Shown: positions 26,567-34,854 of the stretch, in pieces
Numbering within the stretch: position 1 is the first letter of the stretch
How the letters are laid out: each line of letters opens with the position of its first letter
Assembly: GCA_947626635.1 (NCBI GenBank)
Contig: CANQSY010000004.1
Location: 1-55,376, forward strand
Length of the DNA: 55,376 bases
Direction of reading: 5' to 3'
Source: an uncultured Akkermansia sp.
Lineage (GTDB): Bacteria; Verrucomicrobiota; Verrucomicrobiia; Verrucomicrobiales; Akkermansiaceae
Made by a program: the position numbers and the translations under genes
Notes under the pieces: generated by a model
Seen by the model: the letters and a program-made list of their open reading frames with translations, nothing else
Told to the model about the DNA's origin: nothing
Database searches by the model: none

Positions 26567-27649
26567 TCACTCGTCACCGAAGGAAATGCCGATTTCCTTG
26601 GCGGCTTCAACGAGCTGACTGTTGCCATCCACAAGGTGGAGAGAACGAACGGCATCCTCGATGGGCATAGAAATGATTTCATTGTGCTCAAGCGCCACCG
26701 TGTCGCCGAACTTACCCTCCGCAATGAGATCAATCGCCTTAGCGCCGCAGCGTACGCCGAGCACACGGTCGAAGGGGATAGGAGCGCCGCCACGCTGTAC
26801 ATGACCCAACACGCAGTAACGGGTCTCAATGCCGGTGATGGTTTCCAGCTTGGTGGAAAGGAAGGAAGCGATTCCACCGAGACGCACCTCGCCCTTGGTC
26901 TCTTCATCAAGAGTCAGCAACTTGCCACCGATCTTGGCTCCCTCGCTCACGACAACAAGAATCTCGCGCTGACCAAGAGCCTTGAGCAGCTCCACCTTGC
27001 GCACGATCTCCTCTAGCTTGAACTCTATTTCCGGAATCAAGATGACGTCCGCGCCACCGGCTATGCCGCCGTAAAGAGCGATCCAGCCCGCATGGCGTCC
27101 CATAACCTCCACCACCATCATGCGCTGGTGAGCGTCTGCCGTCGTGCGCAGTCGATCAAGGTTGCTACTCACCACCGAGACAGCAGTCCAAAATCCAAAG
27201 GTGTAATCCGTAGAGCCGAGATCGTTGTCTATCGTTTTCGGCACGCCGACGATAGGAAGACCAATCTGGCGCAGCTCCAAACCAATCGTCTGGGATCCGT
27301 CTCCTCCCACGACGATGAGGGCCGAGAGGTCAAGCCGCTCAACCGTCTCGCGGCTCTTTTGCAGCACCTCCTCAGCAATTTGCAGGCGTCCGCCTACGCC
27401 GCTCTTCACGGTAAAGTTTCCCTTATTCACCGTGCCGAGAATCGTGCCACCCTGCGAACGGATATTGAGGCAGTTGGCCGGCGTGAGGATACGCCACCTC
27501 TCATTGTCCGGCGTGGATAGCAACCCCTCAAAGCCATCGTAAAATCCATAGACTGTCCAACCGCGAGCTGTAGCGGCTCCCACCGCTCCCTCAATGACTG
27601 CGTTGAGACCGGGGCAATCGCCTCCGGCGTTGAGTATTCCTATGTTCAT
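26567..27649 (-). CDS. pfkA: 6-phosphofructokinase with intact active site (probably ATP type)
   Basis: Phosphorylates fructose 6-phosphate. The 360-residue protein has the PFK core: NAGGDCPGLNAVIEG, GGTILGT, VVGGDGSQ (Asp117, Gly118), PKTIDND (Lys138, catalytic base Asp141), VEVMGRHAGW (Arg185), VVSEGAKIG, and VLGHVQRGG. Gly at the position after the first Asp is the ATP-type residue (PPi enzymes have Asp there), whereas Lys138 is shared with PPi and trypanosomal-type enzymes, so ATP use is likely but not certain. It is the last gene of the nanA operon, 15 bp after the S11-like gene, and closes the route from sialic-acid-derived fructose 6-phosphate into glycolysis. Confidence 0.92.
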   Translation of the reverse strand: MNIGILNAGGDCPGLNAVIEGAVGAATARGWTVYGFYDGFEGLLSTPDNERWRILTPANCLNIRSQGGTILGTVNKGNFTVKSGVGGRLQIAEEVLQKSRETVERLDLSALIVVGGDGSQTIGLELRQIGLPIVGVPKTIDNDLGSTDYTFGFWTAVSVVSSNLDRLRTTADAHQRMMVVEVMGRHAGWIALYGGIAGGADVILIPEIEFKLEEIVRKVELLKALGQREILVVVSEGAKIGGKLLTLDEETKGEVRLGGIASFLSTKLETITGIETRYCVLGHVQRGGAPIPFDRVLGVRCGAKAIDLIAEGKFGDTVALEHNEIISMPIEDAVRSLHLVDGNSQLVEAAKEIGISFGDE

Positions 27650-27664
27650 GGAAGTAATGAGTGA

Positions 27665-28615
27665 TTATTTAGGTACGGCGATAAATTTTGTTTTATCAGA
27701 GAAGTCGGCTGTCTTCTGCCAGTCCTCCCATGTTTTCCAGCAGTCGCGCAGCAAAAGGCTGGCCACCTTGTAGCGGCTCTGCGAGGTGTGCGCGCCCAGG
27801 ATGACAATCAGCAAACGCTGCGGGTAGGTGTCCTCCTTCCCGGTTTGCGGATTTTTGAGCTTCACGGAAGCACGGTTGGCAGACGCGAGCAAACAGGCAC
27901 CGGCAGAGGCAGAACGAGCCGCCCTCACTCCGTCTACTGAGCCGTAGCTGAGCATCTGGTTGGAATTCAGAATGGTCACGGTGCGGGAGTGATTGACCGT
28001 GGCAACGTAGCTGCGCTGCGAACAGATGCTGCGGAACCCGGGCTTCTGCATGGCGTACATCCCCAGCTTGGCCATATCATGCGTATCCGATTGGGTGATG
28101 ACAGCGCCGCTGGAGCCTTTGAAGCGGGTCGATTTCATGCCGATGGCACGTCCCATCTGGTTCATCTGAGCGACGAAAGCGCCCTCAGGGTCCGCTGCGT
28201 TGATGGTGGTCCCACATGCGTGCGCCAGGGTTGCCGCGCAGGCGCTGTCATCCCACATGATGGTAGAATGCAGGGCATCGCGTAGTGAAATGGTATCACC
28301 GGGCTTGAGCTTGAGCAGATTCGTCTGCGGCCATCGACAAGCCGACGCCGGAACGGTGAGCTGCTTATCCATGTTGATTCCCCGGGCATTCACCCAATCG
28401 AGCACCACGAGTGCCGTCGCCACATTAGCCAGCATCCCTACGGGACGCAGCTCATTAGGATTGCCCGTATAGAGAATGCGTCCCGAGTACGTCTCTATGG
28501 CGAGATAACTGGGTACGCGCTCTGTCGGTGAGGACGGCGTCGGATTGAGCTCCGAGCACGAGGCTCCGATCAACCCCACCAACGCCCATACGACAATGTG
28601 AAATTTTACCCTCAT
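27665..28615 (-). CDS. S11 peptidase (DacA/PBP5-like) lipoprotein lacking catalytic motifs
   Basis: A 316-residue protein with a lipobox (LIGASC, lipidated Cys20) and the body of a D-Ala-D-Ala carboxypeptidase: GMLANVATALVVLDW, LTVPASA, LKPGDTISLRDAL, MNQMGRAIGMKSTRF, and VDGVRAARSASAGACLLASA. The three catalytic motifs are changed. SxxK is M61…N64 in a block that otherwise aligns residue for residue (RPVGMLANVATA against the usual RPPASLTKMMTA), SxN is S114-A-C, and KTG is R221-A-A. It is thus probably not a peptidase; it may bind glycan strands or act as a regulator. Its ATG overlaps the stop of the upstream PFK paralogue (ATGA), so translation is coupled. Confidence 0.85.
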   Translation of the reverse strand: MRVKFHIVVWALVGLIGASCSELNPTPSSPTERVPSYLAIETYSGRILYTGNPNELRPVGMLANVATALVVLDWVNARGINMDKQLTVPASACRWPQTNLLKLKPGDTISLRDALHSTIMWDDSACAATLAHACGTTINAADPEGAFVAQMNQMGRAIGMKSTRFKGSSGAVITQSDTHDMAKLGMYAMQKPGFRSICSQRSYVATVNHSRTVTILNSNQMLSYGSVDGVRAARSASAGACLLASANRASVKLKNPQTGKEDTYPQRLLIVILGAHTSQSRYKVASLLLRDCWKTWEDWQKTADFSDKTKFIAVPK

Positions 28616-29748
28616 TTTTCTACAGTCTCTTGCTTGACCTCGTGTTCACGCAACGCATCCGGTTTGCGGTCGCCGAATATGATGCCCAAATCGCGAGCTG
28701 TGTGCAACAACTGGCTATCTGTACGCACCACGCGCGGCTCACGGATGGCATCGTGGATAGGGATGTGTCCGACGTTGAGCCCCTGCAGCACCAGCGAGCA
28801 ACCAAAGATATTTTTCTCAATAAGTTTGACGGCCTCTACTCCGAAACGTATCCCGAGGATGCGATCAAAAGAACAGGGGCTGCCGCCGCGCTGAGTATGC
28901 CCCAACACGCAGTAGCGCGACTCGATGCCGGTCATTTCTTCCAGTGCATGGCACAGGCGGTTGCCGATACCGCCAAGTCTCTCCTCGCCGTTGTCCTTAT
29001 TGCGCACGGTGATGAGTTGTCCGTTAAAGCGGGCGCCCTCCGCCACGACGACGATGATTTCCCGCTGTCCTGCCTCCTTACGAGCCTTCACGCACTCCAC
29101 CACGTTCTCCAGTGAATACGGAATTTCCGGAATGAGCACCACATCCGCAGCAGAGGAGATACCGCTATGCAGAGCGATCCAGCCGGAGAGATCACCCATG
29201 ACTTCGATCACCATGATACGCTGGTGCGCATTCGCCGTCGTCCGGATGCGGTCAATGGATTCCGTCACCACGGAAACAGCGCTCTGGAAACCGAACGTAA
29301 AATCCGATGCCGGGCAGAGATCGTTGTTGATCGTCTTGGGGATAGAGATAACGGGGAGTCCCTCCTCGGAGAGCAGACTGGCCGTGCGGGCGGAGCCGTT
29401 GCCGCCGATGACGGCAAGAGCCTGCAAGCCAAGCGCGGTTATGGTCTTCTTCGCCTTCGCCATGGTAGCGGGCTCAACCTGGGCTCGCCCCAGCTTGTTC
29501 ACCTGGACAGCAAAATTCCCCGTGCTCGTTGTACCCAAAATCGTGCCCCCGAGGGAGCGGATCTTATGAGTCTTGATCGGGGTGAGAATCTCGTACCGCC
29601 GACCCCCCTCTATGGGCAGCAAGCCCTCAAAGCCATCATGGAACCCGATCACGCGCCAGCCGCGACTGTATGCGGCCGAAACAAAACCTTCAATAACTGC
29701 ATTGATGCCCGGACAGTCGCCGCCGGAATTGAGAATGCCTATAATCAT
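28612..29748 (-). CDS. Phosphofructokinase paralogue with replaced catalytic residues
   Basis: A 378-residue PFK-family protein, collinear with the intact paralogue at 26567–27649 (NSGGDCPGINAVIEG, GGTILGT, FTFGFQSAVSVVTESIDRIRTTANAHQR, VLGHTQRGG). Key positions differ. The GGDG motif is GGNG (Asn117), the catalytic base in TIDND is Asn (PKTINND, Asn141), and MGR is MGD (Asp186). In E. coli PfkA the matching Asp103, Asp127 and Arg171 serve Mg-ATP binding, catalysis and substrate binding. It may be inactive and act as a regulatory partner of the active PFK, or use a different chemistry. The start at 29748 is set by the family N-terminus (MIIGILNSGGD). It is 11 bp after the epimerase gene. Confidence 0.88.
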   Translation of the reverse strand: MIIGILNSGGDCPGINAVIEGFVSAAYSRGWRVIGFHDGFEGLLPIEGGRRYEILTPIKTHKIRSLGGTILGTTSTGNFAVQVNKLGRAQVEPATMAKAKKTITALGLQALAVIGGNGSARTASLLSEEGLPVISIPKTINNDLCPASDFTFGFQSAVSVVTESIDRIRTTANAHQRIMVIEVMGDLSGWIALHSGISSAADVVLIPEIPYSLENVVECVKARKEAGQREIIVVVAEGARFNGQLITVRNKDNGEERLGGIGNRLCHALEEMTGIESRYCVLGHTQRGGSPCSFDRILGIRFGVEAVKLIEKNIFGCSLVLQGLNVGHIPIHDAIREPRVVRTDSQLLHTARDLGIIFGDRKPDALREHEVKQETVEK

Positions 29749-29759
29749 GGTTGTTGGAT

Positions 29760-30959
29760 TCAGTTGGTAGGATGTAATGGAGCCGCCGCCGGAATGGCGC
29801 CGAGGAAATGCGCGCAATTCCACATCGCGCGTGGGTGATGGAAGAAAGATTTCCAGAGAGACCCTTTGAGTCCGTTGGCGGGACTGCCGTCTCTCTCGCA
29901 GTACCCGTACCACTCACCGTGCTTGCTGTCCTGCAGGTGGGAAAACGACCACTCATGGATTCTCTCGTGCCACTGCGCATACTTCTCATCTCCCGTCACG
30001 ACGTAGGCCAGGCATGTCCCGATCAGCGCTTCGTCATGCGGCCACCAAAATTTCATGTTGTGCCAGTACTCCTGGACAGGTTTGCCGTACACATCCGTGT
30101 AGTAAAGCAAACCGCCATGCAACGAGTCCCACCCGCGTTCCAACGACCAGTCAATCATCTTGCATGCGATTTCCACAAGATGGCTATCTCCGCCGCGGAT
30201 TTGAGATTCCGCCAGCAGGAACCATGCCCCCTCAATGGCATGCCCCGGATTCTGAGTACGCTCATCAAAGTGATCGATGATGCTTCCGTCCGGCGCCACA
30301 TTCTCCAAAACGGCCCGTATGTCCTCGTGCAAAAAGAGCCTCTTGAGGTCCGCCACGCAGCGGTCAATCCACCCCGTGTACACTCCCCCATCCTCCCCAA
30401 GGTATTTACGCAACTCCTGACAGGTCACCAGCATAATCATGCGGCAGCCTAAGTTCTCCGTCGGTCGCTTGCCCGTTGTCTTCGGCACCATGCGTCCCGG
30501 CGTGAAGAAGATGTCCGCAAAAAGGGAGAACCAGTGACGGGCGCGCTCAGCGCTGTGCGGATCGCCGGTAGCGCCATAATGGGCGGCCCACGCGATGGCG
30601 GCGAAACACTCGCTGTATGCGTAGCGTCGCTTGCGCAAGGGAGTCCCGTCCTCTGTTACGTGGAAGAAAAGACGTCCATCTGATGGATCCGTACACTTTT
30701 GCTCAATAAATTGAAGCGCACTCTCCGCCCAGCGCAGCCATTCCGGCTTCTGCTCAATGCTCACGTACATCGTCAGCAGCATCCACGCCATGCGCCCTTG
30801 AGCCCACACGCTTTTGTCGCTGTCCACCATCGTACCGTCGGCATCGAAGCAATGGTACAGCCCGCCGTGTTTCTCGTCCACGGCGCGCGGGAACCAAAAG
30901 GGAACAATCTCATTGAGAAGCTTGTCCCTGTAGAACTTCCCGAGCTGTTGGGTATTCAT
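29760..30959 (-). CDS. N-acylglucosamine 2-epimerase
   Basis: Interconverts N-acetylmannosamine and N-acetylglucosamine, the step after sialic acid cleavage in organisms that use an AGE-type rather than NanE epimerase. The 399-residue protein has the (alpha/alpha)6-barrel signatures of the family: WFPRAVDEKHGGLYHCFDADG, WAQGRMAWML, YAYSECFAAIAWAAHY, GHAIEGAWFL (catalytic His region), and WWPHDEALIGT. It begins 24 bp after nanA and ends 11 bp before the PFK paralogue. Cellobiose 2-epimerases share the fold, but the nanA neighbour argues for ManNAc/GlcNAc. Confidence 0.92.
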   Translation of the reverse strand: MNTQQLGKFYRDKLLNEIVPFWFPRAVDEKHGGLYHCFDADGTMVDSDKSVWAQGRMAWMLLTMYVSIEQKPEWLRWAESALQFIEQKCTDPSDGRLFFHVTEDGTPLRKRRYAYSECFAAIAWAAHYGATGDPHSAERARHWFSLFADIFFTPGRMVPKTTGKRPTENLGCRMIMLVTCQELRKYLGEDGGVYTGWIDRCVADLKRLFLHEDIRAVLENVAPDGSIIDHFDERTQNPGHAIEGAWFLLAESQIRGGDSHLVEIACKMIDWSLERGWDSLHGGLLYYTDVYGKPVQEYWHNMKFWWPHDEALIGTCLAYVVTGDEKYAQWHERIHEWSFSHLQDSKHGEWYGYCERDGSPANGLKGSLWKSFFHHPRAMWNCAHFLGAIPAAAPLHPTN

Positions 30960-30983
30960 GGTCGATCTTCCTCCCTCACGTGC

Positions 30984-31907
30984 TTATTTGTTGATTGCCC
31001 AGTCGAAGAACCCTATGGCCTTCAGTTCATCCTTGAGCGCAGCCACGGTCGCCGTATCCGGCGTTCCCATCGGCAAGCGCGCCGGACCGAGATCGACCCC
31101 CCACCAGCCCATGATAGCCTTACAGCACCCCATGTAGCCCTTGGCGGCGATGATGTTGATCATCTTGACGGACAACTGCTGCAGGTGCCGCGCCTCCTTC
31201 ATATCTCCCGCCTCAAAGGCGCGGATGAGGTCTTGGTAGAGCTTGGGGGCGTAATTGAACGAGGAGCCCACACCGCCCTTGGCGCCCGTGGCCAGCGCGG
31301 CGAGGAACCACTCATCCACCCCCCACGGGATATCGTACTTGCCGTCCTCAAAGTTGAGCGCTTCCATGTAGAGCGCCAGATCCGGGTTGGTAAACTTGAC
31401 CCCGCAGAAATTCGGGATTTTCTTGGCCGCCGCAGCAATCACCTGGCAAGGGTTGAACGCTACATGCGTCAGCGCCGGGATGTCATAGAAGTAATAGGGA
31501 AGCTCCGGTGCACCGCCGGCCTCATACGCCAGACAATCCACAAGCGCATCGACACTGCCCGGCTTGAAGTAACAGGGCGAGTTGCTCGCCGTGGCCACCG
31601 CGCCGCACTTTACCGCGTACTCTGCCAACTCCCGTCCGTCATAGACGCTGTTGCCCCCCGTGTGAACGACGAAATTGATGCCGTGTTTTTTGGAGGCCTC
31701 GCCCCACGCGGCCATGTTCTCCTTTCTCTCGGCAAGCTGCATGTGGGCCGATTCACCGGTCGACCCGGTGATAAACACCAGCTTGATACCCTGAGCAGCG
31801 AGAAACGCTGCCTGTCCGTCCACTGCATCTGGGTTGCAGCTCCCATCGGCCCTCATCGGGGTATGGGATGCCGCCACCAGCCCATGTAATTTCAACTCGG
31901 TCTGCAT
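30984..31907 (-). CDS. nanA: N-acetylneuraminate lyase
   Basis: Aldolase splitting sialic acid into ManNAc and pyruvate. The 307-residue TIM barrel of the DHDPS/NAL family carries FITGSTGES, the catalytic Tyr in YYFYDIPALT, and the Schiff-base Lys in CGVKFTNPD; the latter two blocks are typical of NAL rather than DapA. The ATG at 31907 was chosen over an in-frame TTG 12 bases upstream. It is the first gene of the operon nanA–AGE–PFK-like–S11-like–PFK, so released ManNAc would be epimerised and enter glycolysis. No sialic acid transporter, NagA or NagB gene is in the window. Confidence 0.93.
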   Translation of the reverse strand: MQTELKLHGLVAASHTPMRADGSCNPDAVDGQAAFLAAQGIKLVFITGSTGESAHMQLAERKENMAAWGEASKKHGINFVVHTGGNSVYDGRELAEYAVKCGAVATASNSPCYFKPGSVDALVDCLAYEAGGAPELPYYFYDIPALTHVAFNPCQVIAAAAKKIPNFCGVKFTNPDLALYMEALNFEDGKYDIPWGVDEWFLAALATGAKGGVGSSFNYAPKLYQDLIRAFEAGDMKEARHLQQLSVKMINIIAAKGYMGCCKAIMGWWGVDLGPARLPMGTPDTATVAALKDELKAIGFFDWAINK

Positions 31908-31949
31908 AGTTCCAATCAAAGGGGGGTTCCCTTCCCCTCTTGCCTCTAG

Positions 31950-31978
31950 TTTCTACCCCATTCCTCCAACTTTTTCAA
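31950..31978 (-). promoter_or_regulatory. Promoter of the nan operon
   Basis: Minus strand -35 TTGAAA (31973–31978), 17-bp spacer, -10 TAGAAA (31950–31955), about 42 nt before the nanA ATG. The -10 is imperfect. Confidence 0.45.
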
Positions 31979-32115
31979 GTGAATTCTTCTCAATGCTCAT
32001 TTTTTGTGGACGACAAAGTCGCATGCACACCGGAACCAAAAACGGAAAAGGTCAGCCCTTTCCCTCACGTGTCCCCATAAAATCCTCACCGCGCCCCGCG
32101 CGCGAACTCTCCACA

Positions 32116-32266
32116 TCGTCAATCGTCAATCGTCAATCGTAAATAGGCGGTGGAACACCGCCCAGGGCCGTCGGACGCTTTGCCTCCCCACGCGTAGCGC
32201 GCTAGCATCCCAATTCGTAATTCGTAACTCGTAAACAGGCAAACACATTTCTGGTGCGTTTGCCCT
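32116..32266. repeat. Compound repeat: two heptamer–palindrome modules around a shared core
   Basis: Module 1 is four heptamers (TCGTCAA ×3, TCGTAAA; 32116–32143) followed by the perfect palindrome GGCGGTG-GAA-CACCGCC (32146–32162). A 34-bp core (32177–32210) follows, which is the inverted, 31/34-identical partner of 17363–17396. Module 2 is three heptamers (AATTCGT ×2, AACTCGT; 32212–32232) and a palindrome at 32237–32266. The block fills the nanA/ilvC divergent gap and is probably a degenerated copy of the 17.3-kb element. Confidence 0.8.
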
Positions 32267-32285
32267 GATTTATACGCTCCCCACC

Positions 32286-32314
32286 TTGACATTGGAGCGT
32301 TGCGGTGATAGTCT
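32286..32314 (+). promoter_or_regulatory. Promoter of ilvC
   Basis: -35 TTGACA (32286–32291), 17 bp, -10 TAGTCT (32309–32314), about 50 nt before the ilvC ATG. It starts 20 bp after the repeat palindrome at 32237–32266. Confidence 0.6.
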
Positions 32315-32364
32315 GAGGGAGTGCGCGGGAATCGTGCGCACAACAAACAACCCAAAGAGCAGTT

Positions 32365-33345
32365 ATGGAAATACTTCATGATAAGGACGCCGATGTAAGC
32401 GTACTGAACGGAAAGACCGTGGCCGTCATCGGCTACGGAGCACAGGGAAGAGCGCAAGCTCTCTGCATGCGCGACAGTGGAGTGCATGTCATCGTTGGGC
32501 TGCGCCCCGGCAAAAGCTGGGACGCCGCCGTGCAGGATGGATTTGAGGTGATGGCGGTCGATGAAGCAGCGAAGAAAGGCGACATTGTTCACCTGCTGCT
32601 GCCGGACGAGAAACACGGCGAAGTTTACAAGGCCCAGATTGAGCCGGCTATGAAAGCGGGCAAGACACTTTGCTGCTCTCACGGGTTTGCGTACGTGTTC
32701 AAGGTGATTGAACCGCCGGCGGATGTGGATGTCATCATGGTGGCGCCAAAAGGTCCGGGTACAGAGGTTCGTCGCGTCTTTGAGGAAGGATTCGGCTGTC
32801 CCGGACTGATAGCGGTATTCCAGAATCCGAGCGGACACGCCCGGGAGGTGGCATTGGCTATCGCGAAGGCAGAGGGTCTTACCCGAGGCGGGGTGCTGGA
32901 ATGCACGATGGAACAAGAGACGTATGAAGATCTCTTCGGCGAGCAGAATGTCCTCTGCGGCGGAATGGTGGATTTGATGAAGTACGGATTCGAAACGTTG
33001 ATAGAGGCAGGATACCCGCCGGAGATGGCATACTTCGAATGCGTCCACGAAGCGAAACTCATCGTCGACCTCATCTATACGGGAGGCATCCAGCGAATGA
33101 ACGCCGTCATCTCCAACACCGCCGAGTTCGGAGAGTACTACAACGGCCCACAGATCATCGGACCGGAAGTGAAGGAAAAGATGAAGCAGTCGCTCAAGCG
33201 CATCGAAAGCGGGGAATTCGCTAAAGTATGGATGGAAGAGGCCGCAAAAGGCGCGCCCAACCTGCAGGCCAAACGCGCTGCTCTGGCTGACCATCCGGCC
33301 GAGGTGGTGGGCAAAAAGATCCGCGCCCTTTTCGAGCGCAACTGA
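32365..33345 (+). CDS. ilvC: Ketol-acid reductoisomerase (class I)
   Basis: NADPH- and Mg-dependent isomeroreductase, second common step of valine, leucine and isoleucine synthesis. The 326-residue product is the short class I form: GKTVAVIGYGAQGRAQAL (Rossmann), LLPDEKHGEVY, SHGF, VMVAPKGPGTEVR, the metal-binding ETYEDLFGEQNVLCGG, and the FECVHEAKLIVDLIY knot helix. It has its own promoter and a strong terminator (33374–33420). No ilvB, ilvN or ilvD gene is adjacent. Confidence 0.97.
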   Translation: MEILHDKDADVSVLNGKTVAVIGYGAQGRAQALCMRDSGVHVIVGLRPGKSWDAAVQDGFEVMAVDEAAKKGDIVHLLLPDEKHGEVYKAQIEPAMKAGKTLCCSHGFAYVFKVIEPPADVDVIMVAPKGPGTEVRRVFEEGFGCPGLIAVFQNPSGHAREVALAIAKAEGLTRGGVLECTMEQETYEDLFGEQNVLCGGMVDLMKYGFETLIEAGYPPEMAYFECVHEAKLIVDLIYTGGIQRMNAVISNTAEFGEYYNGPQIIGPEVKEKMKQSLKRIESGEFAKVWMEEAAKGAPNLQAKRAALADHPAEVVGKKIRALFERN

Positions 33346-33373
33346 TCAACGCTCACGCTTCATGTATTTTCTC

Positions 33374-33420
33374 CACGCCCGTGCGTCGGCCCGTAACGCC
33401 TCCCCGCACGGGCGTGTTTT
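33374..33420 (+). terminator. Rho-independent terminator of ilvC
   Basis: A perfect 12-bp stem (CACGCCCGTGCG, 33374–33385, with CGCACGGGCGTG, 33405–33416), 19-nt loop, then TTTT. It is 29 bases past the ilvC stop codon. Confidence 0.8.
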
Positions 33421-33456
33421 ACCTCATCGCCCTCACCCAACGAATGGAGATCGTCT

Positions 33457-34242
33457 ATGCCGGATGCCATACGAATTGAAAACGCCAACCTGTACCTCTC
33501 TGGCAGACAGGTTCTGCACGACATCAACTGGCGTGTGAAGAGGGGAGAGCGCTGCTTTATCCTCGGTGCAAACGGAGCCGGCAAAACGACGCTTGTGCGC
33601 ATGATCATGGGCTACTCCTGGCCACTCTACGGAGCTACGGTAGAAGTACTGGGGCGCCGCTTCGGCACGGTGAATCTGCAAGAGTTACGCCGCCGCATCG
33701 CATGGGTGAGTCCGCTCATGCACCAATGGCTGGGCGACCGATCATGGACAGGTCTGGAAATGGTTCTGTCCGGACCGGATGGCACCATCGGGCTTTTTCG
33801 GAAAGCAAAAGAGGAAGAGATACAGCGAGCGCATGACCTGTTAACAAGTTTGCGCGCCGAGTACCTGGCAAAGCGCACTGTGGTCACCATGAGTTCCGGC
33901 GAGCAGGTCAAGGTGCTCATCGCGCGAGCTCTTATGACGGATCCCCAGTTGATGATTCTGGACGAGCCGAGTGTATTTCTGGATATAGCCGGACGCGAAT
34001 TCCTGCTGCGCACAGTAGGTCAGCTTGCCGAGCAACGCCCGGAACTTACCCTGATTTTCATCACGCAACGCATTGAGGACATCCTCCCCGCTTTTACCAA
34101 CGGCCTTATCCTGCGGGAAGGCAAAATCCTCGCTCAGGGAGCAAGGGAATCGATCCTTACGGAGTCCGTTCTGCATCGTGCCTTCGATCTCCCCATCCGC
34201 CTTATCCCCGGCAGTGAAGGCAGGCTTTGGACGGTCATCTGA
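33457..34242 (+). CDS. Stand-alone ABC transporter ATP-binding protein (YlmA/ModF-like)
   Basis: A 261-residue ABC ATPase: Walker A GANGAGKTT, Q-loop region WVSPLMHQWLG, signature MSSGEQVKV (the usual LSGGQ is SSGEQ), Walker B LMILDEPSVFLD, and the switch His replaced by Gln (FITQRIED). YlmA-type ATPases share the stand-alone layout. No permease or binding protein is adjacent, so its partner and substrate are unknown. A good ribosome-binding site (GGAG, 6 nt before the ATG) fixes the start. It is convergent with the SprT-like gene, with 11 bp between. Confidence 0.85.
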   Translation: MPDAIRIENANLYLSGRQVLHDINWRVKRGERCFILGANGAGKTTLVRMIMGYSWPLYGATVEVLGRRFGTVNLQELRRRIAWVSPLMHQWLGDRSWTGLEMVLSGPDGTIGLFRKAKEEEIQRAHDLLTSLRAEYLAKRTVVTMSSGEQVKVLIARALMTDPQLMILDEPSVFLDIAGREFLLRTVGQLAEQRPELTLIFITQRIEDILPAFTNGLILREGKILAQGARESILTESVLHRAFDLPIRLIPGSEGRLWTVI

Positions 34243-34253
34243 TGTCTCCCCGC

Positions 34254-34847
34254 CTACGCCGACTCGTTTGAAGGGGAACCCTCGGGACGCAGGTCGATGA
34301 TGTTGAGTTTGCCATACGTGGATTTCTTTTTCCCGGGAATATAGCAAAAGCGCAGCTTATATGCGCTGAGGCGCGGACGCCGGTAATAGTAGCGATATAC
34401 CTCGCCTGTCTCTTTGTGGCACAGGGCAAACAGGGGCGCCCGCCGTCGCTCCCGGGGCGCAAAGTCATCGCAGTGACACACCGAGCGCTCATCCGAGATA
34501 CCAAGGCAATAACACATATAATGCCATGCCGGTCCATGATTTCGCTCGTGGTACTTCTCCCACGCCAGGGCATGCGCAAGCTCATGCAAAACCGTCCGCC
34601 GAATCAGCTCGGGATCTTTGAATAAATACGTCTCGGCAAAAAAACGAGAAATGCTGATAACCCGCTGATTAATTTTGCAACAACCCAGCCGCCGTACAGC
34701 ATCATCCCACTGCATCCTCCAGCCCTCCGGTCCGCAAACGTCGATACAGGCACGCGCGTAATCCTCCACGTCCTGCAGAGTAACCCATACACCCGGTTGC
34801 GGCAGCAACAGCAACTCCGGCGGACCTTCCGGCACTCTTTTCCCCAT
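34254..34847 (-). CDS. SprT-like zinc metalloprotease domain protein
   Basis: A 197-residue protein with the SprT/Spartan-like site VLHELAHALAWEKYHERNHGPAWHYMC (HELAH plus a downstream His in the HGPAW block) followed by a basic C-terminus with CHCDD and CH residues that may bind a second metal. Related proteins act on DNA-associated proteins, but function here is unproven. The start was set at 34847 because TTGCAG-17-TTTAAT ends 7 nt before that ATG; in-frame TTG (34904) and ATG (34856) would lie upstream of or inside this promoter. Confidence 0.75.
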   Translation of the reverse strand: MGKRVPEGPPELLLLPQPGVWVTLQDVEDYARACIDVCGPEGWRMQWDDAVRRLGCCKINQRVISISRFFAETYLFKDPELIRRTVLHELAHALAWEKYHERNHGPAWHYMCYCLGISDERSVCHCDDFAPRERRRAPLFALCHKETGEVYRYYYRRPRLSAYKLRFCYIPGKKKSTYGKLNIIDLRPEGSPSNESA

Positions 34848-34854
34848 GAGATGC

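Noticed and set aside
30699..31889. Plus-strand frame of 396 codons
   Set aside because: Antisense to the epimerase and nanA genes, with no recognisable motif or start signal.
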